Source: Phytophthora quininea (taxonomy: Eukaryota > Oomycota > Peronosporomycetes > Peronosporales > Peronosporaceae). Taken from it: a stretch of DNA of 31,814 bases. Numbering within the stretch: the stretch's first letter is position 1; each line of letters begins with the position of its first letter. Of this stretch, positions 19,860-29,512 are shown one piece after another. The notes below the pieces were generated by a model. That model did not search any database, was not told the DNA's origin, and worked only from the letters and a program-made list of their open reading frames with translations. The position numbers were made by a program, and so were the translations under genes. The stretch is taken from the NCBI GenBank assembly GCA_011947345.1, contig JAAVTG010000250.1, positions 1-31,814 of the forward strand, read 5' to 3'.

Positions 19860-20944
19860 TGTGAAAATCCCTATACAAACATCAAGTCAAGAACCAATCC
19901 CCAGTGCGAGTGATGTGGAGCGCCTGGAGTTAAAGTTGCGAGAGGTCACCCCGTTTGGGAAACTTGACCCCCATTGAGCAATGGAGATGTTCCACGATTG
20001 CGCACCCAGTGATGACTCCATAGTCAGATCAAGTCACTTGCACCGTCTATATTCAAGTCAAGATATTGTCAGAGGATCGCTCAAGATTCGTACTTAGTAT
20101 TGCATAGCTAGTTTGTATGAAATTTTAACAGAGTTCGATTTCCCCCAAGTGCTCAAGTGCTCCGAGGAAGCGGAGGCCGCATTGGGCGTTAAGGGCACCT
20201 TGGCTTAGGGACTAGCCTCGTGTGGAACTCCCCGTGTTCAAGTCCAGTTGGGAAGGGGAGTTCTAGGGCGTGCCGCTCCTGGATTGACCCCGACCCATTC
20301 CATATCCTAGTTGGGCCGTCGGTACATCCGGGCGTCACCCATTTTATATTGACCTGACCGTCTTGTGTGGCTGGATAGCAGTGACCACCAGGGCATTGAC
20401 ACTAACTGCGTTGTGAATCGACTGACCTAGGCTTTATAACCGAGTGCTGTATCTGTTGCTCCACGAGGAGCTGGTGCGCGAACGTCGGGGTGTTCGAGAC
20501 CTTCCAGGTGTCCCGAACCGCATACGCCCCATCGATCCTGGACGAGGACCCACCACCCGAGGGTCCAAAAGAATAAGTGGTGGCTGCATATCGGTATCGA
20601 ACTCTATATTGTTAATTGTTATCTTGTACAAGGTTTGGCTGTGTGGTCCTGGAGTGCGACCACAAGCTACCTTCTAACTCTTCTAACCCGCTCTCTGTAG
20701 CAAGCGCGTTCGGGGAACTCCCGAACCGCAGTACTAACCTACCCGTTACCTGTATCCTGAGCAGGTGTCCTCCCTGGTCGTCGAGTCCAGCGATTCGAAC
20801 CCGTAGGGATTGCACACAAGGTACATGCCAACGGCTCCAGACTGCTCAAGGGCTTTCTGGAACCGCTACCCCCGCAGACCAGTTCATTTCGGGTCGCGCC
20901 ACAGTACACCCCTGGGCGCAAGTTTTTCACCGAGCTTCGCCACA
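19860..20944 (+). repeat. LTR-like repeat B (plus orientation)
   Basis: A 1,085-bp segment, TGTGAAAATCC ... CGCCACA, nearly identical to the reverse complement of 14709-15794 and partly similar to the gypsy 3' LTR at 12.0-13.1 kb. A TATA-like TTTATAA lies at about 20,433, with AAGAATAAGTG downstream. Flanks are ATTTT on the left and ATAGT on the right, so no clear target-site duplication. As read it is either a solo LTR or one arm of an inverted-LTR composite. Confidence 0.82.
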
Positions 20945-21146
20945 ATAGTTTACCAGCTTTGATTCGTACACAAGTGATCCATCCAAAACTTCTCCTTAGC
21001 ACACCATCGAGAAAAACATCCTGCTTACTCTTGTGCTGCTTTATCGTGCTTACAGGTCGCGATGCCTCGTGGCGGATCATAACACCTATGGCTGCGTGCT
21101 GAAGCTCGGTCGCGTTAGCTGCATCCACGTCCATTTCGTCGGTCAT
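20945..21146 (-). CDS. Possible 5' coding fragment of a host gene cut by LTR B
   Basis: On the minus strand an ATG at 21146 opens an acidic N-terminus (MTDEMDVDAANATELQHAAI) that stays open for about 67 codons up to LTR B. Beyond 20944 the frame continues only into repeat sequence. A GTAAGC donor-like site occurs at about 21,055, so a normal intron may lie here instead. I do not recognise the protein. It is divergent to the GARP gene. It may be chance, since no domain supports it. Confidence 0.35.
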
Positions 21147-21678
21147 GTTTTAGGAAGGGAAGGTCGTAATAGTGTATCCATTTCAAAAATAAACATCGTT
21201 CATGTGCCCATCACCCCCGAGATTCGTTACTACTGGCGCAATCTATGGCTCCACATCCTGGAAGAAGTGGTTAACCTTTATTAAACCGTTTTGAATGAGG
21301 GTTAATCCTTCGAGAAGCGTCGAGACCGCACAAGTCCATTGCAGGTGACGCACGCACGCGAAGCAAGCCGACTCCCAGGACGACACCCCGCCCGCCGCGG
21401 CCTGGTGCGCTCTTGCCCACTCTATCGACGTTTCCTTGCCCGCGCGGGAGTTGACAGCAGGTGGACGCGGCAATTCATTCGCGCTTCTGCCTCCCCATCC
21501 AGCCGCTCGCATCTCGCCAGAGCCTCTGCAGCCACACGCGAAGCGAGCGCTGAATGGCAATTTCGAGTACACTCAGTGCACTGCCCGCGAGTCGCGAGCA
21601 GCTCTCCATCCGCAAGCCCGCCGCTGCGCCGGACAGCAGCGACGAGGCGCGCACTGATACGTCGGCGGCCTCCCCTCC
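21147..21678. promoter_or_regulatory. Upstream region of the GARP gene with an overlapping upstream reading frame
   Basis: No TATA box is obvious. CCATTTC, similar to the oomycete initiator YCAYTYY, occurs at about 21,131. An open frame from ATG 21554 (MAISSTLSALPASREQLS) runs to a TGA at 21680-21682 that overlaps the ATG at 21679. It is either a translated upstream ORF or, given one missing base, the true N-terminus of the GARP protein; its Ser/Ala/Pro composition matches the downstream N-terminus. Confidence 0.4.
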
Positions 21679-23359
21679 ATGAACTTGGAGCGGCCGCCCA
21701 GCAGCAGCAGCAGCAGCAACGCCATCTCCTCCAAGAATCGTAGCGCCACTGCCCCCACCGCCAGCAGCTCCGCTGCGCCCAAGCGGCGGAAGGATCCCGC
21801 AGCCTCGTCAGGCAACGACGACAAGCCGGCGCCCAAGCAGCGCAAGTACGAGCGCAAGACCAAACGCTTCATCTGGCCCGATGACCTCCATCGGCTCTTC
21901 GTGGCGGCCATCTTCGATGTCGGGCTCAAAATGCCTCGCCCAAGGCGCTGCTGGCATTGATGGAGGCGGCGGGCCCCAACGCAGGCCTCACGACCGAGCA
22001 CCTCAAGTCACACCTGCAAAAGTACCGACTCAACTATGAACGCTCGAGAACAGAGTTCCTCGAATACTACGACCGTAGTGCCAAACGCAACCTCAAGCGA
22101 CGTCGTCGCCAAGCGCAGCAGCGATCGGGTGGAAGCGGCGGGGACGGAAACACCATGTTCGTGTTTCCCATCAGCAACTCAAGCGCCGCTCGAGACATAT
22201 AACGGATAGTGACAGCGACAGCAGCTCAGACGTTGGAGATGACAACAACAACAGCAATGTGGACGCACAGGGCTCTACCCGTACAGCGCCCCAAGGACAG
22301 GTCACTCCGACTGCAGCGGCTGCTGATGTTCATGTGCGTAATTTGAATTTTTCGCAGCTGATGCAAAATGGACAACCGGCAACCATGCTTGCTGCAAGCG
22401 GAAACCCGCGACAACCAACTCCGCAGTTACTGAGTGGTCGTTTACCTGCACCAGCTCCGCTTGGCAGCAACTTTTTGGTGATGGCTCCCCAGCACTTGCC
22501 ACCCGGCTATGCCGCTGCTGCTCAACGAAGACAGAACCCAGAACACGAACTTGCCGCTGCAGCAATTGCTGCTGCAGCTTATCGGTACCCACCAGGACAG
22601 ATCTCCGCTCCCGTATCGGCTGGTATGCCTGAGCTCTCGGACCCACAGTGGAGCATTCTTAATTCTCTCATGTCACCGCAGATCGCTGGTATGGTTGGGC
22701 CAGGAGGCGAAGGAGCTCTGTTCCCAGGAACAATTCCTTCAGGCGAGGCGATGACTCGTGGTGGTACCGGTGGGGACGGATTCATGCTTCACGAGGAACC
22801 TGCGAATAACCTGCAGCAACAGATCCACCTTGCGATGCAAGCCCAGATGAACCTGCATCGTCAAATGCTCACGCGCAAGGTCGAGGTTTCCCAGCATCTT
22901 GCTCGCCACAGCAGCTTGGGGGCCATTGATGCGAGTTCTGTTCCGAGCAGCAACACTGCCGTGGACTCGCACGCTGCGTCGAGAGGGCTCAACGAAACTT
23001 GGAGCTGTCCACAGCAACTCCAGCAACAGCAGCCGTTTCAGCAGCAGCATTATCCGCTGCCTCGACCCTCTTTACCTACGGAGGCTTTGGGAGCACAACC
23101 TCCTGAACCAGCAAGCAGCGCACCAACCGCAGCAACAGCAGAGGGTAGTGTTGTTCCCGCGACAGTTGATAAACCTGTGGCGCCGGCACCATCTACGACC
23201 GAAAGTCTCCCAAGCGGAGCACCGGACGGTGTTGCAGCTGCAGCAATGGGGAGCGAGGCCAAGAACGACGATGACGGGATGGATCTTTACCGTTGGGATC
23301 GTATTGATCTGAACGTGGAGCTGGACGATGATGACCTCTTCGGCTTCTTGAAGTCGTAG
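21679..23359 (+). CDS. GARP / Myb SHLQKYR-type transcription factor (two apparent frame breaks)
   Basis: Nuclear DNA-binding protein by family. After a Ser-rich and basic N-terminus (KRRK, KQRKYERK), the single Myb-like GARP domain reads KRFIWPDDLHRLFVAAIFDV, then, in the next frame, MEAAGPNAGLTTEHLKSHLQ followed by KYRLNYERSR. This includes the diagnostic SHLQKYR third helix (about 21,870-22,050). A basic cluster LKRRRRQAQQR follows. The long C-terminal part (to 23359) is Gln/Ala/Pro-rich and ends in an acidic tail (DLNVELDDDDLFGFLKS) like an activation domain. The frame changes in an A-run near 21,931 and again near 22,200; each equals one missing base. No introns are evident. The total is about 560 residues. 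Targets are unknown. Confidence 0.82.
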
Positions 23360-23565
23360 GAGAGACGTCTGGCTGTGGCGTAGTGCATGAGGTAACAATG
23401 AAGAAAAACAGTATTGATGTCGGAGTAAACGCTTGTTCGCAGGGCGCCAATAGATACGAGTCCTGTGATGGTCGCGACGTGACACGGGGAGCTCCTTGCT
23501 ACTGCTTGCTCGGCGTCTGCAGTAATGGTGACACCGCAGAGTTCGCTTTGCTATTCCGCTTGGGT
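23360..23565. other. Convergent 3' region between the GARP gene and SmF
   Basis: About 206 bp hold both 3' UTRs. No gene or repeat seen. Confidence 0.5.
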
Positions 23566-23928
23566 CTATTGGGCCATCGGCTCTGCTCCATCTGTGGGCA
23601 GCTCGGCCGGCGGCTTCTCGTCGTCCAGCAGGCCGCGGATGAACAGCACATTGTTGCAGCGCACGAGCGTCTCTCCCAGGTTACCTGTGAGCTCTCCGTT
23701 GATGTACTCCTCGGTGTTGGCCAGCTGCAGATTCATGTACGAGTCCACGGAGAGCAGCACGCCCTTGTACTCCATCCCCCACTTGAGGCGAGCCACCACC
23801 GGCTTGCCCGTCAGGTTGGTCAGGAACGGCTTGGGGTTCAGGATCAGGCCAGACTAGCACAGGCGCACACGCAACAGCAAGGTTAGCGCAGCGCAGCGCG
23901 GAGAGCGACGCAGCAGTCGACGTACCAT
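23566..23928 (-). CDS. SNRPF: Small nuclear ribonucleoprotein SmF
   Basis: Core spliceosome Sm-ring subunit that helps encircle the U-rich Sm site of snRNAs. Exon 2 (23853-23566) encodes the whole Sm fold: [20 protein letters not shown], then [20 protein letters not shown] (Sm1) and NTEEYINGE, and [16 protein letters not shown] (Sm2). The start codon is best explained as a separate exon of only three bases, ATG at 23928-23926. It is followed at once by GTACGT and a 72-bp intron (23925-23854) ending CTAG. The joined product is 96 residues starting [11 protein letters not shown], close in length to the human protein (86). The alternative Met upstream in the same exon is out of frame with exon 2. 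The coding frame is intact. Confidence 0.92.
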
Positions 23929-24018
23929 TCTCGCGCGGGAAGGCTTCGACTGGAGCTGCTCCAGTCACAAATGAGGCAATCTTTGGGTATCACTTATATT
24001 GAACCAAAGGCAACTAGC

Positions 24019-25273
24019 CTACCGCTGCTGCGCGTCCAGCGCGATCACCTTGCGCTCGATGCGCGTGAGAAAGTTGTCGAGCGTCTCGGAGCCGCGTACA
24101 AACACGTTGAGCACAGGCACGCCGGGGACGACGAACCTGTCGTGGGTCAGCAGCTGCTGCAGCGTGCAGAACGGCGCCAACTCGATCCAGAACTGCGACT
24201 TGGCCTCGTGCTTCTCTTCCTTTCGGATGCGAACCACCTCCTCGTCCTCCTCTTCCTTCTCGCCGCTCAGCGCCACGTGCCACTCCTTGGGCGACTCGAA
24301 CGGCAGCACCATGTCGGCGGCCGCATACACCACCAGCTTGGATGCCACGTACTCCTCGTTCGTGTCCCACTCGGCGAACGGTCCGTCCTCGGGGAACATG
24401 TTGGCCAGGTGCTCGATGACCGAGTCCTGCTCGCCGAAGAACTGCACAAAGTCCGACGTGCCGTGCTGGTCGTACAGGAAGAGCACGGGCCAGTACATGA
24501 CGCCCGAGTCCGGGTCCGTGTCGGCCTTGCCTTCGTACTGGCGCACGCGCTCGTCGTCCACCAACGCGCGCCCCACTCGCACGCCACGGGAGGCGCACAG
24601 CTTGCGGTACTTGTCCGTGGTAGCACGACGACGCATGCGCTCGCGCTCACGCTGCTGTTTCTCAACGCGCAGCTCCTCCACGAGTCTCAGCCCTTCTTTC
24701 TGCAGCTTGAGCAGCAGTTTGTTCTCCGGGTCGTGTTTGAGTCCTTCCTTGCAGTACCGCAGCGTGTCCGCCGGCTTGCGAAGCATTTTGGAGGCCCTGG
24801 CGCCGCGGTAGTAGGCCTTGACGTTGGTGGGGTCAAAGTTGACGGCTTTGGCAGCGTCTGCACGGCAGCTGCCGTAGTTGCGCAGCTCCAGGTGCACGGC
24901 GGCGCGGTTGGACAGGATCTGCGACGTGAGCTCCTTCATGTTGTAGGACGCGTCCCGCTCGTCCTCTGGCAGCTGCAGCGCCTTGTAGGCGTAGGCCAGC
25001 GCGTCGGTGTAGTACTGCATGGCGTTGGCAAAGTAGCCTCGATGCGCGCTTGGCGTCTGCGAACATGTCGTTGCCCTGGTTCTTCCAGTGCAGCGCCAGA
25101 CTCTCGGCCGTCTCGCCCTCCTCGATCAGCGCCTGGATGGCCTCCACCATCTCGTCGCCCTCCACCAGGTGGTCCTCGAACAGAGTCATCTCCGGCAGCG
25201 CGTCCATGTAGGCCTGGCGCTCGGCCGGGTCCCACATTTGGCTCTCATCGTACTCGAGGTCCACGCCCACCAT
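24019..25273 (-). CDS. TTC4: TTC4 / Cns1-type TPR co-chaperone (one frame break)
   Basis: Hsp90/Hsp70 co-chaperone with three TPR motifs and a C-terminal wheel domain. From Met 25273: MVGVDLEYDESQMWDPAERQ, then TPR1 starting WKNQGNDMFADAKRA (about 25,085-25,040). The frame changes at about 25,035 and continues YFANAMQYYTDALAYAYKAL, TPR2 SNRAAVHLELRNYGSCRADA, and TPR3 YYRGARASKMLRKPADTLRY. A charged helix follows, then the wheel domain with YWPVLFLYDQHGTSDFVQFF and FVVPGVPVLNVFV. The break amounts to one extra or two missing bases. The product is about 418 residues, as expected (387 in human). The gene is head-to-head with the Bcd1 gene, 128 bp apart. Confidence 0.9.
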
Positions 25274-25329
25274 CGTCCGCGGTGGTCGAAGGAGCTCTTC
25301 CTGGTGGTGCTGGTGGTCCTAAAGTGGAT

Positions 25330-25359
25330 CTCGACTGAGTGACATGTCACTCGGTCGAG
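25330..25359. promoter_or_regulatory. 30-bp near-perfect palindrome in the TTC4-Bcd1 divergent promoter
   Basis: Two 15-base arms starting CTCGACTGAGTGACA and ending TGTCACTCGGTCGAG match at 14 of 15 positions, with no loop, centred between 25344 and 25345. It lies in the 128-bp gap between two divergent start codons. It may be a shared binding site for a dimeric factor. The GTGACATGTCAC core resembles bHLH/bZIP-type half sites, but the factor is unknown. Confidence 0.6.
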
Positions 25360-25401
25360 GTGTCTAAACTCGCCTGCGTTTTGTACCAGTATTCGTTGGC
25401 G

Positions 25402-26708
25402 ATGGTCGAGACGGGCAGCAAGCGCGCTGGAGAGCGCGGCCGCCGAGCCGGTCGTCGGGGCCAAGAGCGACGTCGTGTGCTGCGGCTGCGGCAAGGACGA
25501 CGTCAAGTACCGCTGTCCGCGCTGCGAGCGCATCACGTGCTCGCTGCAGTGCTGCGTGGCGCACAAGAAGCAGGTTCGAACGGCTTGAATAAACAGGTGC
25601 CTGTCTTGTTTCCAATGCCAACAGCTAACTCGTCCTCGGTCTGACAGTTCGATTGCAACGGCAAGCGAGACCGCACCAAGTACGTGGGCCTCAAGAGCTT
25701 CACAGACGCAGATCTTTCCAGCGGTAAGTCGCTCCATTTGCTCTTGTGCACGGCCACCCATTGACCAAGCTGCTGTTGCGTCTCCGTTTCCTTTACAGAC
25801 TTTTTCTTCCTGGAAGAAGTATCCCGGTCGACAAACAGCGCCGCGCGATCTCGAAGCCAATTGAACGCGAACGCCAAGCGCTACACCACCAACAAAAAGC
25901 GGAAGGTGGCCACGAGCAAGCCCAATGCTGGAATGCCAATCAATCCCGACATCCCTGCTGACTGGCTGGCTCGCTTTCCCATCGCGGTACAGCTCTTTGC
26001 CGAACATACAGCCAAGCGCGGCGTGGCGTTGACACTGCTAGCTCCGGGCATGAGCAAACGCGCTTGCAACACATCCTACATGGACACCAAGAAGAACACC
26101 TTGTATTGGCGCGTCGAATGGGTATTCCCGCGTGCTGAAGTAGCGGTGAATCACTTTGAGGAGCGCGCTAAGGACAGCGCCACTCTTTTGGGCTGCTCGC
26201 AAAGTATCTAACGCCAAACCAGGGCAATGTTGGCGTCCGCGGAAAGCTGAAGAAATATGCCGTGCAGGACTGGGAGAGGCATATTCTGCTGTTGCTGCGA
26301 AAGGAGTTTACGCCTGCGTCACAACCGCAGTACTACCGCCTGGACGGCAACCTGAGCTTGGAGAGCAACCTGAAGCGTAAAGCGGTCGTCGAGTTCCCCG
26401 TCATCACCGTAGTGTTGGCTGCCGACGCCGAGCAGTATCCGGTGGCGCATGATGCGATCGAAACCATTCCATCGCCAGAGGACTCGGCAGTAACAGAAGC
26501 ACTCGAGGCCGAGCAACCGTCGGCAGAACCTGAGGCCATGGACGTGGAGCTGTCCGAGGACGACGCGACTACACCAGAGCTGTCCACAACCGAAGACGAA
26601 GCGGCGAGTTCAGCAGAGAAGCTCTTCTCACTCTCTGCAAAAGACCTCGTAAACGCTGCTGCTGCGCCGAGGAGATCGCTGATCCAGGAGATAAGCCAGC
26701 CACAATAG
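25402..26708 (+). CDS. ZNHIT6: Box C/D snoRNA assembly factor Bcd1 (ZNHIT6-like), three exons
   Basis: Nuclear factor needed for box C/D snoRNP assembly. Exon 1 (25402-25573) encodes the zf-HIT finger: CCGCGKDDVKYRCPRCERIT and CSLQCCVAHKKQ, with the Cys/His ligands. Intron 1 is 25574-25647, exon 2 25648-25723 (FDCNGKRDRTKYVGLKSF), intron 2 25724-25798 (GTAAGT...CAG), and exon 3 25799 onward. Exon 3 holds the Bcd1 body: DWLARFPIAVQLFAEH, NTLYWRVEWVFP, VQDWERHILLLLRKEF and YYRLDGNLSLESNLKRKAVV, followed by an acidic tail. The finger frame does not reach ATG 25402 without a shift of +1 (about 25,420). Another single-base loss occurs near 26,197 (T4/G3 run). WDR54 starts only 53 bp downstream. 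Confidence 0.88.
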
Positions 26709-26761
26709 CAATTTGGATTGAACCGTCATAGATCTTTTGGAAGGTGACGCTTGACCTCGCG

Positions 26762-27980
26762 ATGACGTCCTGGTTCGCGGACTCGGAGCTCAAGCCGACG
26801 GCGTTCTCGGCGTCCTACGTGTGCAACAACCTCTCCAAGCAGGGCGAGATGATGGTCTGTACAGCGGATGCAAAGCATTCGCCAGTGACTAACTGGTTGT
26901 ATGCAGGCGTATGCGACGGTGGACGATGTCGTGTTTGTGGACACCACGCACACGCCATACATGACGCACAAGTTGCCGTGCGCCGAGAAATCTGCCGTGC
27001 ACCAAGTTCGCTTCTGTACGCTCAAAGACCTCGTGCTTATCGTCGTTGCATCCGACAACGGTATTCAGGTAAAAGCTACTGCTATCCGGCGAGTCGATAC
27101 GCCTGGTCCCAACGCAACCTTTATGGCAGATCTACGACGGAACGGGCGAGGAGAGTTTATCTGAGATTGCCCTCAAAGACATTGCAGGCGGCGACGTGGA
27201 GGGTAACATCGCGTTGTTGTTTCTGGCGAAATGTGTGTGTGTTCCAACACTCGCTTGATCGCAGGCGATACGCTCTACTGCCAAGGAATCTGCTCAATCC
27301 ACATGAAGCATCCATGCCTTGTCGTCGGTTAGTAGTGCAACATCGGGGAATCATTGTCGACAATCACTATCTGTTAACACAGTCGTCGGCAGGTACTTCA
27401 CTCGGCAAGCTGCTGGTGATCGAGAAGGAGGAAGAGGCTAAAGCTGGAGAAGGGTCTTCTTTCGATGTATCCAAGACCCTGGCTGCGCATGAAGCGGCTA
27501 TTTGCTGCGTGGAAAGCTCTTTCGACGGCACGAGGCTGGCAAGCAGCGACAAGAGCGGCGCCGTCTTGATCCGCGATCCTGGCGAAGCGTTTGAAATTGT
27601 GCATCGCATCGTCATTGACGAGTATCCTGCGACCTGCTTGACATTCATGGCTGAAAACTGGCTGGTGGCGGGTTACCTGACCGGGTGCCTGCGGTTGTTT
27701 AACCCGGAAGATTTCCGCCTGCACGCCGAAGTCGCTGCTCACACGCGCGCAATCACAGCCCTTGACGCGCACAACGAGTTCGTTGCGTCTGTGAGCGAAG
27801 ACACATTCCTGAATATATGGGAAGTTTCCTCCGGTAAGCCGGGAGCTGGCCCGAGTAAAGCTCGCGAGCTCACAGCCGGTGCCGAACGACCTCCTCACAG
27901 GCGTGGCTTTTGCGTCCACGAACAGCCTTTTCACCGCCACATACGACACCGCGCACCTCAAGCTATGGAGCCCCGAGTAA
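26762..27980 (+). CDS. WDR54: WD40-repeat protein, WDR54-like, five exons
   Basis: Exons 26762-26854, 26907-27068, 27130-27202, 27265-27327 and 27393-27980 are joined by GT-AG introns of 52, 61, 62 and 65 bp in consistent phase. The product starts MTSWFADSELKPTAFSASYV and has blades such as VASDNGIQ, HPCLVVGTSLGKLLV, AHEAAICCVESSFDGTRLAS, WLVAGYLTGCLRLFN and AHTRAITALDAHNEFVASVS, then EDTFLNIWEVSS. The last blade (NDLLTGVAFASTNSLFTATY, ending HLKLWSPE) is in a different frame from about 27,840. The change equals one extra or two missing bases, and no splice pair in phase explains it. About 325 residues, similar to human WDR54 (334). The N-terminal order (CNNLS near the start, CLVVGTSLGKLLV, EDTF-IW) fits WDR54 better than other WD40 families. 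Its function is poorly known. Confidence 0.78.
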
Positions 27981-28158
27981 ATGTAGGGCTGCAGCGGCGC
28001 GACTACCAATTCTGCCAACCCCCAAGTCTTGAATTGACCCAAGTTGACAATATACCAAAGCACACTTTGACGTGCATTTTCCATGATCACACAAAGTTCA
28101 ATCGCGCTTGCGCTCCGTTCTAATGCGCAGCAACTGCACGTACCCAAACGCGCACGCT
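27981..28158. other. Convergent 3' region between WDR54-like and CS-domain genes
   Basis: 178 bp of shared 3' UTR space. No feature seen. Confidence 0.5.
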
Positions 28159-28878
28159 CTAGTCGTACAGGCTGTCGTCGTACTCGATGTGCTCTTCCAT
28201 TTTCTTGGCAGCTCCATTCAGCGAGCTCCACGGCAGCGGCTTTGCCTTGAGCAGTGTCAGTGTCAGTGTGTCCTTGTTCGCCTTCCACGTGACATCCTTG
28301 ATTTCTTGGAACAGCGTCGAGATCACGAGGCTTTTTCCCGTGCTGCAACCAGAAGCACCGAGCAGGTTCATGGACAGCGACGTCTTGGTCCATTTCTGCA
28401 AGCACCGCGTTAAGAGTGATATCACAACGAAGCCCAATTGTCGAAATGCTCACCAGTACAAGTTGCTCGTCCGTCATGTTGACCACGGACTTGTCGGTCA
28501 AGAAGATACTGCCAGAAGAAAACAACGGCAACAACCATCAGCCCAGCTTCCTTCCAAACCCGAGCAACCCATCGTTCTGCCGCTACCTGACAGCCTCCTT
28601 GCTGTCGCTCCAGCCGTAGGACGACACCTGGGTCTTCTGCGCGGACTCGTCCTGGCCCTTGTGCGCGTAGTAGTAGCTGTTCTCTCCCTTCTGGATCAAG
28701 TTTTCCTCTCTCTCTTCCTCCTCCGCCCCCTCGCTATCCCCTCTCCAGCTTCTCCCTTGTCCTTGCCCACCTTCTTCTTGAGCGTCTCGTTAAGATTCGC
28801 AGCGCAGCGCCACAGGAACAGCGTGAACACGAGCACCGCCACGCTGCCCGCCAGCTGCAGCAGGAACCCCTTGTTCAT
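28159..28878 (-). CDS. Membrane-anchored CS-domain protein, three exons (one frame break)
   Basis: Exons 28878-28587, 28508-28454 and 28395-28159 are joined by introns of 78 and 58 bp. The start MNKGFLLQLAGSVAVLVFTL leads into FLWRCAANLNETLKKK, a single N-terminal hydrophobic segment (signal anchor). A Glu-rich linker follows. Then comes a CS (p23/CacyBP-like) fold: YGWSDSKEAVSIFLTDKSVV, LVLKWTKTSLSMNLLG, LVISTLFQEIKDVTWKANKD and TLTLTLLKAKPLPWSSLN, ending in an acidic tail EEHIEYDDSLYD. CS domains are protein-interaction or co-chaperone modules. A frame change in the G-run near 28,740 equals one missing base; about 194 residues when corrected. The closest pattern I see is the calcyclin-binding-protein CS domain, but the membrane anchor differs. 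Orthology is not assigned. Confidence 0.7.
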
Positions 28879-29091
28879 CTGCACACTCCCCACGGCGTCA
28901 CCAGCCTCACGTACGCCGCCTCGGCGCTGGGCACGTACAGATACGGCACGCCCATTGCCCCCAATGCTAAAATGGAGCAGCTTTACTAAAGCAACGTACC
29001 ACAAATGCGGCACATTTGGCGTTCCGCAACGAGCGGCTGAGGACCAGCAACTTGCCGTCGACCGACCAAAGCAGATCAAGCGCGCGCCAGG

Positions 29092-29334
29092 ATGAAGCCG
29101 CTGTTCGGGAAGATCGTGTCCAACAAGATGCAGAAGTCGGTGCTGGTGGAGGTGGCGCGCATCGTGAAGGACCCCAAGTACGGCAAGTACTACAAGAAGA
29201 CCAAGAAGTTCATGGCCCACGACGAGGAGAACGCCTGCAACATCGGCGACTTTGTGCGGCTGTCGGCCACGCGCCCGCTGTCCAAGCGCAAGCGCTGGAA
29301 CGTCGACGAGATCACGCGCAAGGCCGAGGTGTAA
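29092..29334 (+). CDS. RPS17: Ribosomal protein uS17, bacterial type, probably mitochondrial
   Basis: Intact 80-residue frame starting [20 protein letters not shown]. It shows the bacterial S17 signature: [30 protein letters not shown], then [20 protein letters not shown] and W. The bacterial rather than eukaryotic S11/uS17 form, in a nuclear gene, indicates a mitochondrial small-subunit protein. It binds 16S-like rRNA early in assembly. There is no long presequence; import would rely on the basic N-terminus. It is head-to-head with the CS-domain gene, 213 bp apart. No intron. Confidence 0.9.
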   Translation: MKPLFGKIVSNKMQKSVLVEVARIVKDPKYGKYYKKTKKFMAHDEENACNIGDFVRLSATRPLSKRKRWNVDEITRKAEV

Positions 29335-29512
29335 GCTGCGCCAAGAAGAGATAGGGCTGATGGCTGGAGGGCAGGCACAAGCAATGCACAGAGAGCAGAT
29401 GCGAGACGCAGACGCTGTTGGCAGTAAGTTAGAGCTGTTTTTTTTTCCTACGGATGAGGCTATTGTGGTTGCCTACATTGTCTACACGAAGCCGTCCTCT
29501 TTCATCGGTGGA

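Noticed and set aside
14709..20944. Complete DIRS element
   Set aside because: Inverted repeats and a recombinase are present, but no RT or RNase H lies between them, and the repeats resemble gypsy LTRs.
23971..25338. 455-codon open frame on the + strand
   Set aside because: It is the opposite-strand shadow of the TTC4 gene, whose TPR and wheel-domain motifs on the minus strand are unmistakable; the + frame is low-complexity Leu/Val/Arg.
27834..27875. 42-bp GT-AG intron to explain the WDR54 frame change
   Set aside because: Its length is divisible by three, so removing it leaves the last blade out of frame.
26744..28123. Single uninterrupted 459-codon frame over the WDR54 locus
   Set aside because: It runs through four introns that all have GT-AG ends and whose removal restores WD40 blades, so the unspliced frame is not the protein.
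27398..28534. 378-codon open frame on the minus strand
   Set aside because: It overlaps WDR54 exons antisense and reads through the CS-gene intron; no domain sense.
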